A DNA stretch of 64,000 nt from JABDIP01 sp965250245 (GTDB lineage: Bacteria; Pseudomonadota; Alphaproteobacteria; DSM-16000; Inquilinaceae), in assembly GCA_965250245.1 (NCBI GenBank), contig OZ252296.1, forward strand, positions 5,022,001 to 5,086,000, given 5' to 3'. This document shows, piece by piece, positions 45,885 through 55,053 of this stretch. The notes below the pieces were generated by a model. That model worked only from the letters and a program-made list of their open reading frames with translations, ran no database searches and was not told where the DNA came from. Position 1 is the stretch's first letter, and every line of letters starts with the position of its first letter. The position numbers were made by a program, and so were the translations under genes.

Positions 45885-47423
45885 GCATGGCCGGTCGACG
45901 CGGTCCGATTGCCGCTTCGCCAGCGGGCGCGGATTGTAATAGACGTCGAGATGCTGGGTGCGACCGTCGAATTGGATCACCTGCCGGCTGACCAGCTCGA
46001 CGCGCGCGGCCAGCGGGCCGAGTTGCTCCTCCAGCGTCCCGTGCATCGGCCACATCACATGCATGTAGTCGGCCGCCCGTCGCCAGTCGGCCCAGTCGAA
46101 ATCGCAGTCGTGCCGATAGCCGGCCAGGCTGTCGAGGACATAGGCCTCCTCGTACAGATAGGGCAGCACGCCGGCGCCGAAGGTGTGCACCCGCGGCGGC
46201 CGCGCCTCGAGCCGCCGCGCCTCCCAATCGGTCCGTGTATCCTCCGCATTGGCACGCATCGCCGGCACGAAGTCGACGGCGTAGCCGTTCAGGCTCTGCT
46301 GGGAGTATTCGAACATGCGGCTGATCCCGGGGCCGAATGCGTGCATCGGCGTCGGGTTCAGCGTTCCGGCATAGACCCAGACCGACAGCCCCGCCTGCAC
46401 GATCAGCGCGACGGCGCCGAAGGCGAGCGCCCGGCGGCCGGCGAGCCGCCCGGCCGCCATCGCGGCCAGCGCCACGGCCGGAATCGCCGGCACCAGCAGG
46501 CGGTACGAGAACATCATGTGCTTGGTCCCGGCGGTCATCGCATAGGCCGCGAACAGCAGCAGGCCGATCAGCACCGGCAGGTTTCGGCGCAGTCGGCCGG
46601 CCGGCGCCGGCCCCCAGATCGGCAATGCGGCGAAGACCGCACCCGTCATGACCAGGAAGCCCATCAGGTAGATCGCGCCGCGCAGCAGGTCGGGCCCGAG
46701 GCTCGGTGTCTTCAGATAGAACGAGGTCGGCAGGATGTCGCCGAAATAGACCCAGGCAAAGGCGAGCCATCCGGCCGGAATCGCCGCTGCCGCGAACAAC
46801 CAGGCCCAATGCCTGGCATCGCGCCGGTAGACGAAGATCTGATGGGCCACGACCGGCGCGGTCAGGAGCGCGGAATCGTGCCGGATGAGGAATGCGAGCG
46901 CGGCCAGCCCGTAGACGGCGACCGGGGCAATCCGATCGTCCCCGTCCCGATGCCAGGCGGCGACAAGGAACGCGCCGAGCACGGCGATGAGCAGCGGCGT
47001 CTCCAAGCCGCCGACGGACCACAGGATGACGAAGGGCGAGGCCGCGGTGAGCGCGAGAAAGCAGAAGCTCTGCCAGTCGTCGTCGAACAGCCTGACGCTC
47101 ATCCAGACAAGCACCGACACCACCAGACCGGCGCCAAGGGCCTTGTACAGGAGATAGGGCGTGCCCGGCAGCAGCGTCAGCGCGGAGAGCAGCAGGGCAT
47201 GGCCCGGCGAGGTGAGGGCCGACACCCGCTCGCCGATGTTGAAGACCAGCCCGTTGCCGGTGACGAGGTTGCGGGCATAGCGGGCCACGATCAGCGCGTC
47301 GTCCGCGGTGAAGGCGTAGAATGCGGCGTAGGCGACCGCCAGGAAGAACCCCAGCAGCGCAAACGGGGCGATCCGGGCCGGTGACCGACGCCTCGGTGCG
47401 TTGAAGATGTCCGACAGGCTCAT
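45879..47423 (-). CDS. Polytopic GT-C-like glycosyltransferase, unknown specificity
   Basis: This 514-residue protein has about eleven membrane helices. The short motif TADDALIVARYARN after the first helix, with VFNIGERVSALTSPGH, resembles the AftB-type arabinofuranosyltransferase group, where the aspartates are catalytic. A soluble tail of about 130 residues (LEARPPRVHTFGAGVLPYLYEEAYV) follows the last helix. It probably adds a sugar to a lipid or surface glycan at the periplasmic face. It overlaps the preceding gene by 4 bases. Confidence 0.75.
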   Translation of the reverse strand: MSLSDIFNAPRRRSPARIAPFALLGFFLAVAYAAFYAFTADDALIVARYARNLVTGNGLVFNIGERVSALTSPGHALLLSALTLLPGTPYLLYKALGAGLVVSVLVWMSVRLFDDDWQSFCFLALTAASPFVILWSVGGLETPLLIAVLGAFLVAAWHRDGDDRIAPVAVYGLAALAFLIRHDSALLTAPVVAHQIFVYRRDARHWAWLFAAAAIPAGWLAFAWVYFGDILPTSFYLKTPSLGPDLLRGAIYLMGFLVMTGAVFAALPIWGPAPAGRLRRNLPVLIGLLLFAAYAMTAGTKHMMFSYRLLVPAIPAVALAAMAAGRLAGRRALAFGAVALIVQAGLSVWVYAGTLNPTPMHAFGPGISRMFEYSQQSLNGYAVDFVPAMRANAEDTRTDWEARRLEARPPRVHTFGAGVLPYLYEEAYVLDSLAGYRHDCDFDWADWRRAADYMHVMWPMHGTLEEQLGPLAARVELVSRQVIQFDGRTQHLDVYYNPRPLAKRQSDRVDRPCP

Positions 47424-49552
47424 TGTGGCGGCTCCGCCGAGGCGGGCGTGACGGCGGCCATGCCGTCCCGCCGGATGCGAAACAGCGCCGATGCCCCATC
47501 CTCGCTCTGATCGACCAGATCGAAGCTCAGCGGATTGGCGTCGATCCAGCCGCGCTCCACCGGGTCCGGCGCGTAGACCATCACCGCGTCCGCGCCCGCC
47601 GCCTCCAATGCGGCCAGCCAGCGCCGCCCGGCCCGGTCGATCTCGGCCATGGTCGCCGCGTCCCGCTCATCCGGGTAGTAGAGCCCCGTGGGAACATGCA
47701 GCAGCGTGTGCTGCAGCCGGCTGCCGAGCAGCGGGTAGACGTACCAATGGGTCGGCCGGGTCCAGGTGCCGGCGGTGACGGCCACCACCATCGGCCCGTC
47801 CTCGGCGATCGCGTTCCAGATCGGATAGGCCTGGGCGCTGGCCGAAAAGGCGACGGGGCCGGAATTGAAATGCTGGTCGCGCGCAAGACCGATGAAATAC
47901 ATCTCCCGCGCATGGGAGGCGATCGTAAGGGCGGTGATGAGGCTGACGGCGAGGAAGGCGGCGGCGGGCTGCCACGGCGACCGGCCAGGCTTCGGCCTCC
48001 AGATGAAGGCCGCAGCAACCCCGGTTGCCAGGCAGAGCGGCACCATCACCGCGTCCAGCACGCTCCACCGCCAGGGCAGCGCGTAGACCAGGTTGACCGC
48101 CAGCACGGCGACCAGCAGGCCGCTCACCGGCCGCCCGCTCAGCCGCGCCACCGAGATGGTGGCGAGGATGAGCGCCGCCACGATGTAGCGGGCCTCGTCC
48201 AGCCCCGGATAGTTGATACGGGTGGCGAGGATCCAGCCGAGGAACGCCAGCGCGGCGCCTGTCGTCGCGGTGAAGGCCAGCCGGCCGCCGAGGCCCCTCG
48301 AGACCAGGCCGATGGCCCCAACCAGGACGACCAGCAGGCCGCCGGGACCGAACCCGTTGTGCAGCAGCGGCTCCCGGTAGAAGCCGTTCCAGAAGAACGA
48401 CACCGCCGCCTGCACGAAGGACAGCCCCTCGGCGGCCTCCACGACCTCGCGCGCCGGCTCCGTCGCCCCGGCGAAGGTGACCCCGAACAGGCTGAACCAG
48501 AAGGGGTAGAGCGGGTTGCCCAGGGTCACGAACAGGTAGAGCGGCCAGGCAAGGGCGGTCGCGCAAATCAGCCCGACACCACCCGCCGTCCATCCGATCG
48601 GCACATGCGCGCGGTCGCGCAGATGCAGCCAGGCCCAGATCAGCGACCCCAGCGCCAGGAAGGGCAGCGCAGTGAACTTGATCGCCACCGCCAGCGCCCA
48701 CGACACCATCGCCGCGGTGGCCAGGGCCGGCGTGCGGGTCTTCTCGGCCTGCGCAAAGCAATAGGTGCCGGCGAGCAGGGCCAACGCGACGGCATTGTCC
48801 ACATAGCCCGAGGACATGTGGTGGAAGACGCCCGGGATGGTCACCGCCACGGCGGCGCCAAGCGCCGCGTGCAGCCTCGACCCGTCCAGGCAGCGAATGG
48901 TGGCATAGGCGACAAGGCCGATCGCCAGCCAGACCGCGATCCAGGTCGGGGCCACCGCCGCATCGCCCGACGGCAGCAGCATCGACCAGGCCGACAGCAG
49001 ATCGCCGGCGATGGGAAAGGCCTGGTAGACCTGCCAGCTTCCCACCGCATCGTAGCCATGGACCAGCGTCCCCTCCTGCACCCAGAAGGCGGCCCGCGGT
49101 CCGTGATAGGTGAGGAAGTCCCAATCCATGGGCGGCGACACCACCGCACGGATGATCGTCATCCAGGCGATGCAAACCGGGACCGCGAACAGCCAGATGG
49201 CCTTGCCGGCCGTGGACGGGCCGCCGAACAGCGCACGCAGCGTGTCCAGATCCGCCGCGACGAGGGTCCGGGACCCGGGCGCCTGCATCGCATGCCAGAG
49301 GAAGGCGGCGGATGCCAGAAAGACGGCGATCAGGGCCGGTGCCCCGAACAGGCCGAGCAGAAGCAGACCCAGCCCCACCAGATACTGCCCGGTCAGCACC
49401 GCGATAATGGTCAGCACCATCCGGACCCCGAGCGGCTGGCCGATTGCGACATGCAGCGAGACGGCGAGGTATCCGGCGCCGAGCATGGCCAACGCCCCGG
49501 CGAACCAGACCACGCATAGCAGCGACGCGATCATCGTCCAGCCGCCGGACAT
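47420..49552 (-). CDS. Large polytopic GT-C-like membrane protein
   Basis: This 710-residue protein has about thirteen membrane helices and a soluble C-terminal region from about 560. After helix 4 a DWDFLTYHGPRAAFWVQEG loop holds acidic residues where GT-C enzymes (GT39/ArnT-like) carry their catalytic aspartates. It therefore probably uses a lipid-linked sugar. The family was not pinned down. It overlaps the next gene by 4 bases (ATGA), which fits an operon of glycosyltransferases for a surface polymer or glycolipid. Confidence 0.7.
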   Translation of the reverse strand: MSGGWTMIASLLCVVWFAGALAMLGAGYLAVSLHVAIGQPLGVRMVLTIIAVLTGQYLVGLGLLLLGLFGAPALIAVFLASAAFLWHAMQAPGSRTLVAADLDTLRALFGGPSTAGKAIWLFAVPVCIAWMTIIRAVVSPPMDWDFLTYHGPRAAFWVQEGTLVHGYDAVGSWQVYQAFPIAGDLLSAWSMLLPSGDAAVAPTWIAVWLAIGLVAYATIRCLDGSRLHAALGAAVAVTIPGVFHHMSSGYVDNAVALALLAGTYCFAQAEKTRTPALATAAMVSWALAVAIKFTALPFLALGSLIWAWLHLRDRAHVPIGWTAGGVGLICATALAWPLYLFVTLGNPLYPFWFSLFGVTFAGATEPAREVVEAAEGLSFVQAAVSFFWNGFYREPLLHNGFGPGGLLVVLVGAIGLVSRGLGGRLAFTATTGAALAFLGWILATRINYPGLDEARYIVAALILATISVARLSGRPVSGLLVAVLAVNLVYALPWRWSVLDAVMVPLCLATGVAAAFIWRPKPGRSPWQPAAAFLAVSLITALTIASHAREMYFIGLARDQHFNSGPVAFSASAQAYPIWNAIAEDGPMVVAVTAGTWTRPTHWYVYPLLGSRLQHTLLHVPTGLYYPDERDAATMAEIDRAGRRWLAALEAAGADAVMVYAPDPVERGWIDANPLSFDLVDQSEDGASALFRIRRDGMAAVTPASAEPPQ

Positions 49553-49661
49553 AGCTGTCCGACCCGCTCATCGCAGGCGGCGGGCGCCATCGCAGGGCTG
49601 CCAGTCATTGCACTCGGGCCGGGCGTCTCGAATACCGATCGGATCGCCCGACTCTGCGAAT

Positions 49662-49684
49662 GCCCCGTTAAGAAATCGCTATGG
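49662..49684. promoter_or_regulatory. Motif upstream of the GT-C gene (copy 2 of 2)
   Basis: A 23-base element with CGTTAAGAAATC matches 45862-45884 at 19 of 23 positions. It lies in the gap before the minus-strand GT-C-like gene at 49552. Confidence 0.25.
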
Positions 49685-49693
49685 CGCCGCTGG

Positions 49694-50890
49694 CTAGGCC
49701 GTCAGACCGGAGAGTGGCGGCACCGCCTGTCCGGGAAATACGACGCGGTCGATAGCGTCGGCGGGCAGTTCCATGTGCTCGTGGAGCAGCGCCGCCAGCA
49801 CCGAGCGCAGGTCGAGGGTCGGGGCGAGGTCGCGGCTTTCGTAGAGGGCGCCCATCGCGAGACCCGGCCAATCCGCGAGCACCCGTCCGCCCGTGACCCG
49901 GCCGCCGGCCAGCAATGCGGCCGCGCCGGTCCCGTGATCGGTGCCGCCGGTGCCGTTGGGCGCGGCGGTGCGGCCGAATTCTGTGACCACGGCGACCACC
50001 GTCTCGCTCCAGGCCGGCCCCAGCGCGTCGCGAAGTGCCACCATGCCCTCGGCAAGCCCGTTCAGCCCGCGGGCCAGCCGGCCGCTCTCGGTGCCCTGGC
50101 CGGCATGGGTGTCCCAGCCGCCGACTTCCAGCACCGCGATGCGCGGCCCGTCCGGCGCCGCCAGCATGCCGCCGGCGACCTGCGCCAGGGCGGAGGCATT
50201 GGCGCCGCCCCGCCCGCCGCGCCGGTCCATGCCGGCCAGCGCGCTGTCGGCCATGGCGTCCGCCGACACCGCCTCGGCCAGCAGCGGTCCGAACAGGGAA
50301 TCGTCCCGGTAGAGCATGGCCAGCCGCTCCAGGAAGGCGTCGTTCGCCTCCGGCAGCACCGCCGGCGACCAGGAGGCCACCGGCTGATCGCCGCGCAGGA
50401 CCAGCGGCACGGTCTGGCCGATCGACAGTCCCAGCCGGCGCTCGCCGCCATCCAGCAACCCGATGGCCCGGTTCAGCCAGCCGTCATGGGCGCCGCGCGG
50501 CCGGTCGGTGCCGTTTTCCAGCAGGTCCTGACCGTCGAAATGGGAGCGCTCGCGATAGGGCGTGGCGACCGCGTGCACCGGCAGCAGTTCGCCCGAACGG
50601 TACCAGGGCGCGATCGGCTCCAGCGCCGGATGCAGGCCGAAGAACCCGTCCAGATCGGCCATGCCGGTGCCGCGCATCGGGTCGTCCAGCGCCAGGGTGT
50701 CGCGGATCGACCGGTAGTGGCGATCGCCATAGGGCACGACCGCCGATAACCCGTCCAGGCCGCCGCGCAGGATCACCAGCACGAAGCGCCGGTCGGTCAC
50801 CGCATCGGCCAGGGCCAGCCGGCCTCCGGCGGCCGTGAAGGCGGCGGCCGTGGCCGTGCCCAGCAGGCTCCGTCGCGTCAGTCTCAGCAT
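49694..50890 (-). CDS. DUF1501 exported protein
   Basis: I choose ATG 50890 (398 residues); a GGAAGGAGG site lies 8 bases upstream, and the in-frame extension is poor in protein features. The N-terminus carries a twin-arginine signal (RLTRRSLLGTATAAAF). LVILRGGLDGLSAVVPYGD and the later VTEFGRTAAPNGTGGTDHGTG are DUF1501 signatures with alkaline-phosphatase-like folds. Its partner DUF1800 lies two genes upstream, a pairing widely seen. The function is unknown. It is the last gene of the ECF sigma operon. Confidence 0.88.
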   Translation of the reverse strand: MLRLTRRSLLGTATAAAFTAAGGRLALADAVTDRRFVLVILRGGLDGLSAVVPYGDRHYRSIRDTLALDDPMRGTGMADLDGFFGLHPALEPIAPWYRSGELLPVHAVATPYRERSHFDGQDLLENGTDRPRGAHDGWLNRAIGLLDGGERRLGLSIGQTVPLVLRGDQPVASWSPAVLPEANDAFLERLAMLYRDDSLFGPLLAEAVSADAMADSALAGMDRRGGRGGANASALAQVAGGMLAAPDGPRIAVLEVGGWDTHAGQGTESGRLARGLNGLAEGMVALRDALGPAWSETVVAVVTEFGRTAAPNGTGGTDHGTGAAALLAGGRVTGGRVLADWPGLAMGALYESRDLAPTLDLRSVLAALLHEHMELPADAIDRVVFPGQAVPPLSGLTA

Positions 50891-50912
50891 TTGACCCTCC
50901 TTCCCCGGCCGG

Positions 50913-52106
50913 TCATCGCACGACCGCATCGGTGACAAAGATTCCGAAATGCGCCCGGCCGCCCCGGATCGCCACCTCGCCCAGCAGCAGCCGGCCGCCA
51001 TACGCGCCGGCATCCGCGGAACAGGCCCCGTTGAAACTGTTCGGCAGGCCGGCCGCGCTCTGCGCCGGAACCGGCCGGCCTGCGCCGTCCCGCAGCAATT
51101 GGCCGCGCTCCACATCGGTGAAGCGGAAGGCGATGCAGCCATTGTAGGCGTCGGGAAACGGCCGGTCGGAGGTCGGCGACACGATCAGGAAATGCGCCGC
51201 GCCGTCGGAATGGAACGCCGAGGCGGAGAAACTGTCGGCCCGGACATGACCGGCATCGCCCGTGTCGAGCAGCGTGTCGACGTAACGCCAGCTCTCCGGC
51301 CGCGCCATCCGGCAGGGCCGGTCGCAGCGCAGGAGCACGATCTTCGGCTCGATCCGGCCGGCAATGAATTCGGCGCAGTTCATCGCCAGCAGCACGGCGG
51401 ACGGCGTCGCCGCCAGGGCCGGCTCGGTAAAGGCGGCGCAGCGCGCCAGCGCCGGCGCCCGCTGGTGCAGCGGCACCCGCGGGGCGCCCGCGACAGGGCT
51501 GCGCGTCGGGCCATTCGGAATGTCGTTCACCCCGTCATAGCCCAGCGCGCCGAACAGCTTGACCTCCGGCGCACCGGCCAGGGCTTCCGGCACCGCCGCC
51601 GCCCGGTAGCCGATCCAGCCATGCTCGAACAGCCGCCGCTCGCCGGCGACCAGGTAATGATGCCAGAGCAGTTTCCAGCGCTGCGCCGGCGGGGCGAAGG
51701 GATCGTGCAGGAGAGCCGGCACCTCGTTGTGCCATGTCGCCGGACCGCCGCCGGCAGCCGGCCCCAGGGTCACCGGAACCGCCGGATTGACCACGCCGCC
51801 GACCGGGTCCCAGCGGCCGCCGCCGTCGCCGGTGCGGGCGAGATAGGTCGAGACGACACGCTCGGACGGCCGTCCTCCATAGGCCGGCGGATCGACGGCG
51901 GAGAAGGCCATGTAGACCGCACCGTCTCCGGCCGAGGCGAGGGACGGGTCGAACACGCCCAGGCTCCCCGCACCGGGCGGCGCCAGCGCCACCGGCTGCC
52001 GGGGCGTGGTCTGGGCCTGGCTCTGTGGCGCGCAGGCGGCCAGCGCCACGGTCAGCAGGGCGAGCGACGCGGCCCGGACGCCGCGCGGATGGGATCGCTC
52101 GGCCAT
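50913..52106 (-). CDS. Predicted lipoprotein, unknown function
   Basis: I choose ATG 52106, which overlaps the DUF1800 stop (TGATG), giving 397 residues. The signal has a lipobox LALLTVALAAC at the end. The body contains LGVFDPSLASAGDGAVYMAFSAVD, WHNEVPALLHDPFAPPAQRWKLLWHHY and NSFNGAC segments, which look like a five- or six-bladed beta-propeller of the type in secreted glycosidases. I do not recognise the family. It probably sits in the outer membrane or periplasm and works with the DUF1800/DUF1501 pair. Confidence 0.75.
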   Translation of the reverse strand: MAERSHPRGVRAASLALLTVALAACAPQSQAQTTPRQPVALAPPGAGSLGVFDPSLASAGDGAVYMAFSAVDPPAYGGRPSERVVSTYLARTGDGGGRWDPVGGVVNPAVPVTLGPAAGGGPATWHNEVPALLHDPFAPPAQRWKLLWHHYLVAGERRLFEHGWIGYRAAAVPEALAGAPEVKLFGALGYDGVNDIPNGPTRSPVAGAPRVPLHQRAPALARCAAFTEPALAATPSAVLLAMNCAEFIAGRIEPKIVLLRCDRPCRMARPESWRYVDTLLDTGDAGHVRADSFSASAFHSDGAAHFLIVSPTSDRPFPDAYNGCIAFRFTDVERGQLLRDGAGRPVPAQSAAGLPNSFNGACSADAGAYGGRLLLGEVAIRGGRAHFGIFVTDAVVR

Positions 52107-53434
52107 CACCGCCTCTGGAACTCCGGCGACAGCAGGGTCATCGCCACGCCGTCGGCGGCGCTGGGTGCGCCGTTGATGAGGAACATGGTCGAGTCCGTGG
52201 CGACCGGGCCGATGCTCTGCTTGGCAAGCTCGCGCGGATCGACCAGCCGGCCGACCCGGTCGCCGACGGCGACCGCCCAGTCGGTGCGCTTCATCAGCGC
52301 GTCCGGGCCCAGCCATTCCTCCGCCGTGTCCGGCCAGCCGGCGGGCGAGGGGGCGCGGAACGGCACCTGCCCCAGCAGATGTAGGGAGCCGACCAGCTTC
52401 TCGTCATCCACCGGGACCTGCAGCCCGCGCAGGGATGCGATCACCATGTCGTTGGGCGTGCGGACCTTGGGCAGGGGCCGGTCCCAGGCATCCGGCAGCT
52501 CCACGAGCGCCTCGGAGACACGGCGCAGATCGCCGCCGGAGGACAGGAAGACGTTGGCGACGTGCTCTACCGCCGGGGCCGGCGGCTCGTCGGCGACGAA
52601 ATGCCGGACCAGCTTGGTCGCGACATGCCGCGCGGTGGAGGGATGCCGTGCCAGCGCCTCCAGCGCCGCTTCCGCCTCCGCCTCGCCGGATTCCGGATAG
52701 CGCACACCCAGCAGCACCTTGTCGCCGGGCTCATGGGCGGCCGGGTGGAAGCGGAACGTGCCCGGGTCGCGGTCGCGCAGCCGGCCGATCGACCAGCCGG
52801 TCAGCATGGCGGCGAAGGATCGGACGTCGTCCTGGGTGTATCCGCCATCGACCCCCAGCGTGTGCAGCTCGAGGATCTCGCGGGCCAGGTTCTCGTTCAG
52901 ACCGGCATCGCGGCGCCGGCCGGCCCGGGAGTTGGGGCCGATCGAGCCGAGATTGTCGAGATAGGCGAGCATCGCCGGATGGCGGGTCACCGCCTTCAGC
53001 ATGTCGACGAAGCGCCCGGTCACATGCGGGCGGATCGCCTCGATCTCATAGGGTGCGACCACGCCGAGCACGACCGGCTTGAGAGCCGAGACGGTGAAGT
53101 GGTTGGACCAGAACTGCACCAGCCGCTCGACATAGGGCTGTTCGCTGGCGATCGCCGTGCGGGTACGGGCCGCCGAGTCGGCCTGGAAGGCATCGCGCAT
53201 GTCGCGGCGCAGCAGCCGGCCGACCGCCTCCGACCCGTCCTCCCGGGCTTCCAGGAACCGCCTGGCGCGCTCGGCGCTGCCGTCGGTGCCGCGGAGTTCC
53301 GCCGGCAGGGATCCGGCACCGTCGAGCTGGCCGGTCAGCCAGCCGCGCGGGTCACCGGCGATGGCGGCGAGATCGCCCGGCCGGGCGCCGAAGCCGAAGC
53401 GATTGGCGGCGATGACGGCGTCGATGGTGCTCAT
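52106..53434 (-). CDS. DUF1800 protein
   Basis: This 442-residue protein has the DUF1800 hallmarks: AANRFGFGARPGDLAAIAGDPRGWL at the start, RLVQFWSNHFTVSA, and NENLAREILELHTLGVDGGYTQDDV. RHFVADEPPAPAVEHVANVF follows. No clear signal peptide is seen, although many family members have one. The function is unknown; DUF1800 genes usually accompany DUF1501 genes. It overlaps both neighbours by a few bases, so it is in the operon. Confidence 0.9.
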   Translation of the reverse strand: MSTIDAVIAANRFGFGARPGDLAAIAGDPRGWLTGQLDGAGSLPAELRGTDGSAERARRFLEAREDGSEAVGRLLRRDMRDAFQADSAARTRTAIASEQPYVERLVQFWSNHFTVSALKPVVLGVVAPYEIEAIRPHVTGRFVDMLKAVTRHPAMLAYLDNLGSIGPNSRAGRRRDAGLNENLAREILELHTLGVDGGYTQDDVRSFAAMLTGWSIGRLRDRDPGTFRFHPAAHEPGDKVLLGVRYPESGEAEAEAALEALARHPSTARHVATKLVRHFVADEPPAPAVEHVANVFLSSGGDLRRVSEALVELPDAWDRPLPKVRTPNDMVIASLRGLQVPVDDEKLVGSLHLLGQVPFRAPSPAGWPDTAEEWLGPDALMKRTDWAVAVGDRVGRLVDPRELAKQSIGPVATDSTMFLINGAPSAADGVAMTLLSPEFQRR

Positions 53435-53877
53435 GGGCGTCCCCTCCAGCGTTCGGCCATCTCGCCGCGCAGCTCGGGCGACAGGTCGCTGAGCGCCTCG
53501 CCAATGATGCCATGCACGGCGGCCTGCAATTCCTCCGACCGGCCGCGCACGGCGGCCATCGCCGCCTCGAAGGCGGCCTGGTCGAAGGGCTCGCGGGCAA
53601 CGATCGCGGCGGCCTCCTGCCGGGCCTCGCGGACCGCGGCGACCATGCCCTGCAGACCGCCACGGTTCTCCCGAAACGCGCGGCGCAGGACCGGGCGCGC
53701 CTCCGACGGCACCGTCGCCATGAACCGCTCAAGACCGCCGCCATTGTTGGCCCGGACCGGAGTGCCGGCGCCGCTGGTCACCCGCCCGGCGATCAGCCCG
53801 GCGACGAAGACGTTCAGGCAGACCGAAAGGATGAGGGCGACCACCACCGCCGTCCCGGTGCGTCCCGACAGGGTCAT
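53431..53877 (-). CDS. Periplasmic heavy-metal-sensor-fold protein (CpxP/CnrX-like)
   Basis: This 148-residue protein has one membrane anchor at about 10-33. A periplasmic helical region resembles the Spy/CpxP/CnrX group: RPVLRRAFRENRGGLQGMVAAVREARQEA and AEALSDLSPELRGEMAERW-like segments. No cluster of histidines or cysteines for metal is visible. In metal-response ECF systems a protein of this class senses the signal for the anti-sigma factor. It overlaps both neighbours, which supports that role here. Confidence 0.75.
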   Translation of the reverse strand: MTLSGRTGTAVVVALILSVCLNVFVAGLIAGRVTSGAGTPVRANNGGGLERFMATVPSEARPVLRRAFRENRGGLQGMVAAVREARQEAAAIVAREPFDQAAFEAAMAAVRGRSEELQAAVHGIIGEALSDLSPELRGEMAERWRGRP

Positions 53878-54299
53878 CGCAGCACCTCGTCAAATCCGCC
53901 GAGCCCATAGACCAGCGTGGACAGATCCTCCGACTCCCAGACCGGCCGCTCGACCGGCCACCAGGCGCCGACGGCGAACCCGATCACGGCGGACGCGGCG
54001 ATCGCGGTCCAGCCGGCGGCGATGCCGCGGCGCCGCGGCGACCATCCGGTTGATGCCGCCTCGGGCGCCTGGTCGTGCAGCTCGGGGATGTCGAGGATGG
54101 CGGAGCGCAGAAGCGGGCTGGCCGGCTCCTCCGGCAACGCCTCCAGGGCCTGGTGCAGGGCCTCGGCCTCCGCCAGCGCGGCCCGCGCGGCCTCCGATGT
54201 CGCCAGCAGGGACTCGGCCGCGGCGCGATCGGCCTCTGGCCAGCGGGCGATCTCCGTCCCGCGCCCGTCCAGCAAGGTCTGGAACTCGATCACATTCAT
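53874..54299 (-). CDS. Candidate anti-sigma factor with one membrane helix
   Basis: This 141-residue protein has a cytosolic N-terminal helical part of about 90 residues, one membrane helix at about 94-112 (GIAAGWTAIAASAVIGFAVG) and a short outer tail. It starts 4 bases after the ECF sigma stop, the normal place for an anti-sigma factor. No HxxxCxxC zinc motif is present, so it is not a classical ZAS protein. The role is inferred from location and topology. Confidence 0.65.
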   Translation of the reverse strand: MNVIEFQTLLDGRGTEIARWPEADRAAAESLLATSEAARAALAEAEALHQALEALPEEPASPLLRSAILDIPELHDQAPEAASTGWSPRRRGIAAGWTAIAASAVIGFAVGAWWPVERPVWESEDLSTLVYGLGGFDEVLR

Positions 54300-54303
54300 C
54301 GTC

Positions 54304-54888
54304 TCAAGCCTCCAGCCGGCCGGCGAGTCGTTCGCGCAGCTTGCGCCGTGCCCGCACCAGCAGCCCCTCCAGCGCGCCGACGCTGATCTCCAGGACCTCC
54401 GCCGCCTCGGCGTTGCTCATCCCGCCGGAATAGCACAATGCCAGCGCGGCCCGCTGCCGGTCGCCAAGCGACGCGATCTCCCGCTCCAGTAGTGCCGCAC
54501 GCTGGCGACGCTCGATCGCCGAGACGGCATCCTCGCTCAGGTCCGGCGGGTCGCCGATCAGCTCCAGCGGCGCGAAGGCTGGCCGGCGCCGCAGATCCAG
54601 GCACAGATTGACCGTGACCCGGTACAGCCAGGTGGTGAAACGGGCCCGGCCCGGCTCCCATCTGGCGGCGGACTTCCAGACCCGCAGGAACGCCTCCTGG
54701 GCCACCTCCTCGGCTACGCTGCGATTGCCGGTGATGCGGGTGGCCAGGGCCAGCGTGCGATCGAGGTGCCGGTCCATCAGCACCGCGAAGGCGTCGCGCG
54801 CGCCGCGGCCGACCGCGCCCATCAGCGCGTCGTCGTCCGATGCCTGCGATGCCGTCTCGGTGGACCATGGCTTGGCGTCCTCCATCAA
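54304..54888 (-). CDS. ECF-type RNA polymerase sigma factor
   Basis: This 194-residue sigma-70 relative contains regions 2 and 4 only. Region 2 has DAFAVLMDRHLDRTLALATRITGNRSVAEEVAQEAFLRVWK and TWLYRVTVNLCLDLRRR. Region 4 has LGDRQRAALALCYSGGMSNAEAAEVLEISVGALEGLLVRARRKLRERL. It directs RNA polymerase to alternative promoters. It heads the anti-sigma/metal-fold/DUF1800/lipoprotein/DUF1501 operon and carries a promoter-like sequence shared with the small gene upstream. Confidence 0.92.
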   Translation of the reverse strand: MMEDAKPWSTETASQASDDDALMGAVGRGARDAFAVLMDRHLDRTLALATRITGNRSVAEEVAQEAFLRVWKSAARWEPGRARFTTWLYRVTVNLCLDLRRRPAFAPLELIGDPPDLSEDAVSAIERRQRAALLEREIASLGDRQRAALALCYSGGMSNAEAAEVLEISVGALEGLLVRARRKLRERLAGRLEA

Positions 54889-54946
54889 TGCATGGGCCCC
54901 GTCGCTCCCCGGCTCCCGCCGGAGCCGATCATCCTCAGACCTTTCT

Positions 54947-54973
54947 ACGCCCCAGATCTGAAAACCCTGCGAA
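54947..54973 (-). promoter_or_regulatory. Predicted ECF promoter of the sigma operon
   Basis: On the minus strand TTCGCAGGGTTTT is followed, 14 bases after GGG, by GCGT. The same pattern and spacing occurs at 55470-55496. The -10 element lies about 59 bases before the sigma start, fitting autoregulation. Confidence 0.65.
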
Positions 54974-55053
54974 ACTTTCGCGCACCCCGGGGCGGATCAG
55001 GCCGGTTCCTGCGCCGCGCGGCTCCAGGAACCGGCCCTCCCCGGCAGGGAGGC

